Assembly: GCA_021804195.1 (NCBI GenBank)
Contig: JAJZKJ010000065.1
Coordinates: 1 to 8,947, forward strand
Source of the DNA: Acidobacteriota bacterium
GTDB lineage: Bacteria > Planctomycetota > Phycisphaerae > WQYP01 > JAJZKJ01
Length of the DNA: 8,947 nt
Direction: 5' to 3'
Shown: in pieces, positions 1 through 6,100 of the stretch
Numbering within the stretch: position 1 is the stretch's first letter
Layout of the letters: every line of letters begins with the position of its first letter
Translations under genes and position numbers: made by a program
Notes under the pieces: model-generated
What the model was told of the DNA's origin: nothing
Databases searched by the model: none
What the model saw: only the letters and a program-made list of their open reading frames with translations

Positions 1-1419
1 CGTCCGATAGGGGGCAATACTCGCCTTGTTGTTGACGATCCAGACCAGCCGGCCGTTGAACAAACCATACGGCCCAGCCGGGTTTGCGACGGTATAATTT
101 GCCGGTCGCGGCCAGACGGGTGCTGGCTGGGGATCCGTGAAAGTACTGGTCGACGAGATCACCTGCTGAAATCTGGCCGGCGAAAGCCAAAACACTACGC
201 CATCAGCAAAGGCAACGTTGCCTCCATTCCCGTGATTGATGCCGGCACGCTCATAGGCGAGTACTTGGTTTTGATTATCAGCGTCGTACTGGTTGGCAGC
301 GGCAAGTATGTAGTCGCAGTGGCCCTCAAGCCGCCGGGCCACCAGGGAAACGTCGGTCCGCTGTCCCGGTGTTAAGCCGGACAAGTCTGCGGCCTGGCGG
401 CCGGAGTTGGGGTCAATCAAATCCCGGGCCTTGAGCGTGCCCTCGGCCACAAGGACGGCAAAATTTGGCGGAAAGCGATTTTGATGGCCATGGGCATAGG
501 CGGTGCAAGCCTGGCAAATGTTATGCAGGTGCAGCGAAGATTCGGCCCGACCGGCGAGAATGTGAGCCTGGGCGAAAGCTGGCAGCAATATCGCCACCAG
601 CAGCAGCGGCAGCAGCAACGTGAAAAATCCACCGATGATCACGCCGGCAATGGCCAACCCGCGTGGAGCTTTGCGCAGACCGATGATGCTGAGGATTAAG
701 CCCACCGGCGCGAGCAAAAACATCGTCAGCACTGAAACCAGTGAAATGATAAATCCAGCCAATCCGAAACCGTTGGTGCCGCTGCCGGCGGATTGGCGGT
801 ATTGCTGGTCGCGCAAGTCTGAGGGGGCTATGGCCCTATGATCCACCGGCACTACGCGGGAACGGCGGGAGCTACTGGCCACGGACTGGCGATGCAGACA
901 TTCCAGGCAAACCAATTGACCATCACGTGAAAGCAGAGGTATGGCGGCGTTGCTTTGGCCACAAACGCTGCACGTCTGCGGGTCGGCGGCAGACGCAGAG
1001 GCTGTTTCACCAGCCTGTGGAACGGCTTGGGATTGTCTTTGAGGCTTCTGCGTGCCTGCCGCGGCCACTGCTCCGGGAGCCTGATCGCCAGAGGGTGCAT
1101 CCATCGGCAACAGGCCGCCGGCAAACACATCCTGCCGAACCTGGGGAGAGCCGCCTGAAGTGCCCTGGGTTGCCGCATAGGGGTTTTGTCGCGCGGCGTA
1201 GCACGATTCGCAATAATAGCGGCCTTGCGGATCCTTGACGCGTTTTTGGCCGCGCAAATCCTTGCGGCAAGCAGTGCAAATTTTAGGAGTTGGGGCTGTG
1301 GCAGAAAAGGGGCCGGGAACCTCCAGCGGCTTATGACACCGCGGGCAGGCAATAGGCCTTCCTGCCGCCGCCTCTGGCAGCGAGACCTTGGTTCCACAAC
1401 CCGGACAAGTTATGTCCAC
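1..1419 (-). CDS. Zinc-ribbon, DUF4190-like and DUF1559-like (H-x9-D-G) membrane protein, C-terminus cut by window edge
   Basis: The frame is open from GTG at 1419 to the left edge (473 codons), so the C-terminus is missing. Three CxxC...CxxC zinc-ribbon pairs are visible: C5/C8 with C25/C28, C48/C51 with C70/C73, and C150/C153 with C171/C174. A Gln/Ala/Ser-rich linker lies between the second and third. Two hydrophobic segments follow at about 217-248 and 253-283, with the small-residue pattern of DUF4190 (GLAIAGVIIGG, 254-264). The second runs into LLPAFAQA and then NRFPPNF (314-320), matching the LLPAVQAA...FPP core of planctomycete DUF1559 pilin-like proteins. H396 is followed by exactly nine residues and D406-G407, the H-x9-D-G motif of that family. 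The start is set by an in-frame TAA eight codons upstream and by GGAAAGG seven bases before GTG. The N-terminal ribbons should be cytoplasmic. Function is unknown: possibly a membrane sensor or an envelope assembly factor. The gene call is solid; the role is not. Confidence 0.92.
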   Translation of the reverse strand, partial: MDITCPGCGTKVSLPEAAAGRPIACPRCHKPLEVPGPFSATAPTPKICTACRKDLRGQKRVKDPQGRYYCESCYAARQNPYAATQGTSGGSPQVRQDVFAGGLLPMDAPSGDQAPGAVAAAGTQKPQRQSQAVPQAGETASASAADPQTCSVCGQSNAAIPLLSRDGQLVCLECLHRQSVASSSRRSRVVPVDHRAIAPSDLRDQQYRQSAGSGTNGFGLAGFIISLVSVLTMFLLAPVGLILSIIGLRKAPRGLAIAGVIIGGFFTLLLPLLLVAILLPAFAQAHILAGRAESSLHLHNICQACTAYAHGHQNRFPPNFAVLVAEGTLKARDLIDPNSGRQAADLSGLTPGQRTDVSLVARRLEGHCDYILAAANQYDADNQNQVLAYERAGINHGNGGNVAFADGVVFWLSPARFQQVISSTSTFTDPQPAPVWPRPANYTVANPAGPYGLFNGRLVWIVNNKASIAPYRT

Positions 1420-1426
1420 AGCCGAA

Positions 1427-1433
1427 CCTTTCC
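1427..1433 (-). promoter_or_regulatory. Ribosome binding site deciding the GTG start at 1419
   Basis: On the minus strand the sequence reads GGAAAGG, then seven bases, then GTG. The frame is closed by TAA eight codons upstream and there is no ATG in between. This site therefore fixes GTG as the start and places the first zinc-ribbon Cys at residue 5. Confidence 0.7.
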
Positions 1434-1476
1434 AGTAACCTTATAAACCCTTCCACCTACCTTGCGAAACGAGTGT

Positions 1477-1505
1477 ATGTTAACCCTCTTCGGCGGTAGT
1501 GGCAA
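1477..1505 (-). promoter_or_regulatory. Candidate sigma70-type promoter for the minus-strand zinc-ribbon gene
   Basis: On the minus strand TTGCCA (1505-1500, five of six matches to TTGACA) is followed after 17 bases by TAACAT (1482-1477, four of six matches to TATAAT). This would give a leader of about 50 bases before GTG 1419. The match is moderate and made by eye. Promoter preferences of planctomycetes are not well defined, so this is tentative. Confidence 0.35.
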
Positions 1506-1554
1506 TAATCCTGCCCCCCCGCATTGGCATTGAAGAACACATCAATAATCTGCC
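1503..1554. repeat. Short direct repeat CAATAATC-(C)-TGCC, two copies 40 bp apart
   Basis: CAATAATCCTGCC at 1503-1515 and CAATAATCTGCC at 1543-1554 are nearly identical and lie in the divergent intergenic region. The first copy overlaps the proposed -35 element of the minus-strand gene. Forty base pairs is about four helical turns, so both copies would face the same side of the DNA, as for a pair of operator half-sites. No regulator can be named, and chance occurrence is possible. Confidence 0.35.
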
Positions 1555-1641
1555 ACCGGTTTTGCAAAGCCGCGGCAGATCACCGGCCGGCCTTTCCCTA
1601 CAGAAAAAATTGTATCTATCCCCCCACCGGCAAGGTTGGTA

Positions 1642-1647
1642 TATAAT
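1642..1647 (+). promoter_or_regulatory. -10 element TATAAT for the lipoprotein/AsmA-like operon
   Basis: A perfect TATAAT lies 59 bases before the GTG at 1707, giving a predicted leader of about 50 bases. No good -35 hexamer sits 16-18 bases upstream, where the sequence is C-rich (1620-1625). Transcription may therefore rely on the strong -10 alone or on an activator. The same bases contain the in-frame TGA (1647-1649) that limits how far upstream the lipoprotein can start. Confidence 0.55.
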
Positions 1648-1692
1648 GACTGCGAGGCGTAGTCGGCGCTGACATAAATTGTTGCACCAATC

Positions 1693-1698
1693 GAAAGG
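1693..1698 (+). promoter_or_regulatory. Ribosome binding site deciding the GTG start at 1707
   Basis: GAAAGG ends eight bases before GTG 1707. The frame is closed by TGA at 1647-1649 and there is no ATG between that stop and 1707. This supports the GTG start, which gives a well-formed lipoprotein signal peptide. The layout (GAAAGG plus GTG) mirrors that of the divergent minus-strand gene. Confidence 0.65.
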
Positions 1699-1706
1699 CT
1701 CCGCTG

Positions 1707-3143
1707 GTGACTGCTAAACTCTGCCAACTTTGCTTATGGCCGTTGCGGCCCAGCCGTTGGAGTATTTTGTCTGGCCTGGCGGTCGGGTTGCTTTTGCTAT
1801 CCGGATGCCAAAGCCGGTTACCGCTTAAACCCGCCGGGCCTGATACCGCCTTCAATATGCGTTACCAGTTCGGCACGCCCTTGAGCGGTCCCCAGGCAAT
1901 GCACCGTAAACTCGCCGCGGCACCAGATTTAATGGTGCACGTGCAATTTATTAAACTAAATCAGTGGCCGAAGGTGCATTTATCATCCCTGGCCAGCCAA
2001 AGCACAATTACCATTAACAACGCGGCCAGCCGGCCGACGATGGCTTTTCCGGCCTTGAGCATCGGGGCGCAGTTTGCCAATGTCAACAGCGTTGCCACCT
2101 GGGCGGCGCTTTTGCATTCCGCCGGAGTAACGGCGACCCCATGCGGCCAAGGTTCCGCCGCCCTATGGCCGGGCGTAGCGGTAGCCATGCGTTTAACCGA
2201 TGCGCACGGACTGAAGGTGCATGGTAAAAATATGCACCAACTGCTGGCTTTGTGGGTATGGCAGCCGCTGGCCGCAAAGGCAATGGCACCTGTGATGGCA
2301 GGGCTGGCTTTTGAGATCAAGCGTTTCCAGAATTTAAGTACGCATCCTGTAGTTTCCGGCCAGATGCAGGTGGTGCCGGAAAGACTATTCACCGCTACAA
2401 CTACGTACGCAGCCATTTTGCCTTTTCATTTTCTTTCCGGCAAGAGCCGCGTGCTGGCTATTCTGATCACCATCCGTCCATGGACTCATTCGCTGCAAAA
2501 CCTGGCCATCGCCAGGCAAAGCCGCCGGGGTATCGCGGCAGCGCAACATGTGCATCCTGCGGTGCAACTGTTGAATCGGCCGGATTTGATGGTGGCACTT
2601 GGCCACCTGGGCAAGCCGGGAGTAACCCGTGCATCTCTGGTGTATCTGGCCGGGCAAACGAGGGCCAGGTTGACACAGGATGTAGCCGTGGCAGCGCAGT
2701 CGCCGGTGCTGCAGGCGCTGGCCAAAGCCGTTACCGCCAATACTGTTCATGCGCAATTCATGACGGTGGCGCAGTTGGGATGGGCCTTGGACAAAACCAC
2801 CTACCTGTTACTGTATCAGATGCAAAAAACAAAACCACTGGGACTGCGGCTTAGCGTTGCTCTGGGATTGCATCTTGGGGAGGCAGCCTGGCACGTTTCT
2901 TCACTGGATGAAATTGCCCGTAATCTGGAGTCGCGTCGGGCTTACCGCCTGCGCATTATCAAGGAAAATTTGATGTATCTGGAAGATTCCTCGCCCGGGG
3001 CCCGTTTAACCGCGTTCAACTGGCTCAACCGGCGGCATCTGGCACCGGCTGGTTATAACCCGCTGGCCGGCAATCGGGCACGTAATTCAGCCTTGAATAA
3101 GGCGGAAAACAATGCCGCTTATCTGCGGAGGTTACAACAATGA
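1707..3143 (+). CDS. Large envelope lipoprotein of unrecognised family, coupled to AsmA-like protein
   Basis: This 478-residue protein starts at GTG. Residues 1-33 form a lipoprotein signal peptide: Arg at 14 and 17, a hydrophobic core at 19-31, and lipobox L31-S32-G33-C34. Gln at +2 does not suggest inner-membrane retention, so an outer-membrane site is plausible. The mature part has no domain I can name. Residues 35-270 look mixed, with beta-type stretches such as LMVHVQFIKL (75-84). Residues 285-478 look mainly helical and end with a polar motif at 421-453 (LEDSSPGARLTAFNWL, then PAGYNPLA). Up to residue 390 there are only 8 Asp/Glu against about 34 Lys/Arg, so the protein is strongly basic. 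The stop overlaps the next start as ATGA, which suggests coupled translation and a shared envelope role. It could be a partner of the downstream AsmA-like protein; this is inferred from the operon only. Confidence 0.9.
   Translation: MTAKLCQLCLWPLRPSRWSILSGLAVGLLLLSGCQSRLPLKPAGPDTAFNMRYQFGTPLSGPQAMHRKLAAAPDLMVHVQFIKLNQWPKVHLSSLASQSTITINNAASRPTMAFPALSIGAQFANVNSVATWAALLHSAGVTATPCGQGSAALWPGVAVAMRLTDAHGLKVHGKNMHQLLALWVWQPLAAKAMAPVMAGLAFEIKRFQNLSTHPVVSGQMQVVPERLFTATTTYAAILPFHFLSGKSRVLAILITIRPWTHSLQNLAIARQSRRGIAAAQHVHPAVQLLNRPDLMVALGHLGKPGVTRASLVYLAGQTRARLTQDVAVAAQSPVLQALAKAVTANTVHAQFMTVAQLGWALDKTTYLLLYQMQKTKPLGLRLSVALGLHLGEAAWHVSSLDEIARNLESRRAYRLRIIKENLMYLEDSSPGARLTAFNWLNRRHLAPAGYNPLAGNRARNSALNKAENNAAYLRRLQQ
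3127..3131 (+). promoter_or_regulatory. Strong ribosome binding site for the AsmA-like gene, inside the lipoprotein gene
   Basis: GGAGG lies eight bases before ATG 3140, within the last codons of the lipoprotein gene. ATG 3140 overlaps the upstream TGA (3141-3143) in an ATGA arrangement. Together they fix the start and point to translational coupling, probably with efficient re-initiation. Confidence 0.8.
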
Positions 3144-6100
3144 CCGAGGTACCCGTACCGGCCAATCCATCGCCGAGAGTTCCAGCCAGCGGTCCGCGGC
3201 CCAACCGCTGGGCGGTTATACGCCGCCGCGCCGTGTGGACCATTTTCAGCATGGCTGGAATTTTGCTGGTGCTGCGCATCGCCCTGATTTTTATCTTTCC
3301 AGCGGTGCTGGAACATGTGCTGGGTTATTACCATCTCACCGCGGGTTATCAGGAAATAAAACTCGATGTACTGGGGGGTGATGCGGAAATATGGGGCCTT
3401 ACCATACGTCCGATACAGGGCGGAGCGAAGGTTATGCATATTGAGTATTGCCACGGCAATATCTCCATTGTTAATTTGTTTCGCGGCCGGCTGTATATCC
3501 GCCGGGCTGTAGCCGATGGTGCAGACCTGTTTGTGCGCCGCCAGGCCGATGGAAATTGTCCCCTGCTAAATGCCCTTCTTTCCTCCGCCCGGCAGCAGGC
3601 CAAAGCACCGGCGGTACACCCCCCCACTGCTACTTCCATCAGTCTGGCGGCACCCTTGCACATGGAGGCGTTTCGCCTGGAACATCTGCGGGTGCATCTG
3701 ATAGATCACAGCGTTACGCCGGTGGTGCGCCTGGCCATTACCATGAACGTGCGCGTTTCGCATCTGGGACAGCGGCACGGGGCCACGCAGTTTCGACTGG
3801 ATCTCTGGTCGGCGGCGGTGGTGGATGTGCTGCACATGAGTGGAACACTGACCACCCATGCCAACAGCTTGCTGGCGCAATGCCATATTCTTATGCGCGG
3901 ATTACATCTGCAGCCTACCAGCGGCTATCTGGCGGCCTTGAATTTCCGGCCCGGCAAGGCCGGCCTATCTTTGCGTGGCCAGAGCACCCTGGCGTTACGA
4001 GTCATCCCCTCTAAAACCTCCGCACAAGCCCTTGCGGCCGTGTTTACTCTGCGACAGGTGCAACTCAATTCTGGTGGACGGCCGGCATTAGGCCTGGACA
4101 ATCTGGTAGCCCGGGGACAACTGGCCCAACATCTGGCGGATATCCGCGACCTGACCATTTCCGGCTTAACGATTCATGCCGGTCGTGGCCAAAATGGCCT
4201 GTTCCACTTTGCCGGGCTGGAAGTGCTGCGGCGTATCGCCACGGCCGGAGGCACGCTGGTAAACCCCGCCAAACCACGCGTGGCAAGCCGTCAGGCTGGC
4301 AAGTCCAAGCTCCGGCAGATTCCGCATGCAATGCCGGAGACTGCCAGCCACCCTTATCAATATGCGATTGACCGGCTCAATATACATGGTTTCAAGGTGG
4401 TTTTTGATGATCAGGGCATAACACCCAACACTCATCTAAAACTTAACCTCAACACCCTTGAGGCCGTGAGCACCGGCGGCCTTCCCGGCACCGCTGGCGA
4501 AACCTTGATGATTTCCGGCTCCGGGGCTTTGCCGGGCATTGCCGCAGCCGTCAACATTTCCGGCGATATGAAGCCGTTTGCCCGCACGCGAACCCTTAAG
4601 CTGCACCTGGCGGCCACCGCGATCACCGCCGGTGCCCTGGCTCCTTACCTGTCTGCGGCAGGGCTTAAGAGCGAACTTAAATCCGCCAGTTTCAACGCCG
4701 ATTTTTCGGCCACGGCCACCACCGCCCCGGACGGCACCACGGCTGCTTCTTTTCATCTGGATCATTTGACGTATCGGGATGGTACTAACACGCTATGCGA
4801 TTTTAAGCGCATTGATATTGACCGGGCACGCATTAATGCCGCCACGGGCAGATGGGAAATTGGTTCCTGCACGATCATCGGTCCGGCCTTTGATTTTTCC
4901 CGGACGCCCTCCGGGGTGTACACGGTGCTGGGAATGCAGATTCTCGGTTCTGGCACCCGGCAGCCGGCGCTGCCGCCAGCGGTGAAAGCCCCAACGCCAC
5001 CACATGGAGGCGGGACCATGAATCCGCCGCCACGCCTGCAGATCAACCATTTCCAGTGGTCTGGAATACGTATAGGGTTTGATGACCACCACGCCCGGCC
5101 CGCCACCCGCATCGGCATCAGCCACGCCGGCCTGATGCTCCATAACTTCATGCTGGACCTGGCCGCCGGAAGCCCTGCCCGCCACCCCGGCCTGTTCAAA
5201 GCCTGGCTGGATGCACCCGGGCTGATCCATCTGAACGCCGCGGGCAGCATTGGCCCCGGCAAAAACAGCCTGATCACGTCCATGCAGGTGCATGGTACGA
5301 ATATCAACCTGCGTCCCTTAACGCCGTATCTCAAGGGGCTGGGAATTCTGCCGCAATTAACGCAAGGCACGCTGGCCGGCTCACTGGGGGCGAAAGTGGC
5401 ATTGCACGGCGGCCGACTGACTGGATCCGTGCAGGTGTCTGATCTGGCGCTGCGCCAAGCCGGGCAGGAATTGGCGGCGGTGCAGAAGTTTCAGGTATCC
5501 AACATTGCTGCTGCACGGCATGATCTGACCATCCAGCGGGTGCGAATTGTCAAGCCGTTTTTACAGGTTACCCGCCTGACCACTGGCAATTTAAGCTTGT
5601 GTGGCATCAATTTGTTGCCCGTACCTGCCACCGCCCCGGCTGTGGCCATAGCCAATGCCCCTGTTGCCCCCCCGCCCACAACGCCGTTACGTGCAGCCAT
5701 TGGCGATATATTACTCTCTGATGCCATCGTGCGGTGGATCGATCTAAAACCCGCCCAACCGGTGAATGTACGACTCCATATCGCGGCGGTGGTTACCAAT
5801 GCCATACTGGGGCATCGCCACCCCGCCATGGGCACTGTGCAGGCGACACTTTCGGCCAAGGGTGTGGCCGGGGCCATGAACCTGGGAGGAACATTTGCCG
5901 TGCCGGTAAGCGGGCTAAGCGCCCATCTGCATCTGCTGGCCACCCGCCTGCAGGCCCAGGTCATAAATACGTATCTGCCGTCCGGTATCACCTTTGCCCC
6001 CAAAGACCAGAGCATTGCCGCGTTACTTCATATCCATCTGCAGCGAAGCCAGGACGGTTCTATCCGGGGCCAGGCCGGTATCAGCAATCTTCAGGTTAGG

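Noticed and set aside
598..625. CAG/CAGCGG triplet run, looking like a microsatellite
   Set aside because: It encodes the Leu-rich membrane segment (LLLPLLLVA) of the minus-strand gene through repeated CTG codons, so it is explained by protein composition.
852..1397. Minus-strand reading frame of 181 codons overlapping the zinc-ribbon gene
   Set aside because: It is another frame of the same DNA. The frame starting at GTG 1419 carries three Cys-pair ribbons, membrane segments and the H-x9-D-G motif, while this one is Arg/Pro-rich with no recognisable pattern.
481..1446. Several plus-strand frames of 62-103 codons opposite the zinc-ribbon gene
   Set aside because: They are antisense shadows with low-complexity or Arg/Gln-rich translations, no ribosome binding sites of note, and no known motif.
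4762..5370. Minus-strand frame of 202 codons inside the AsmA-like gene
   Set aside because: Same reason: an antisense shadow with no signal, motif or supporting start region.
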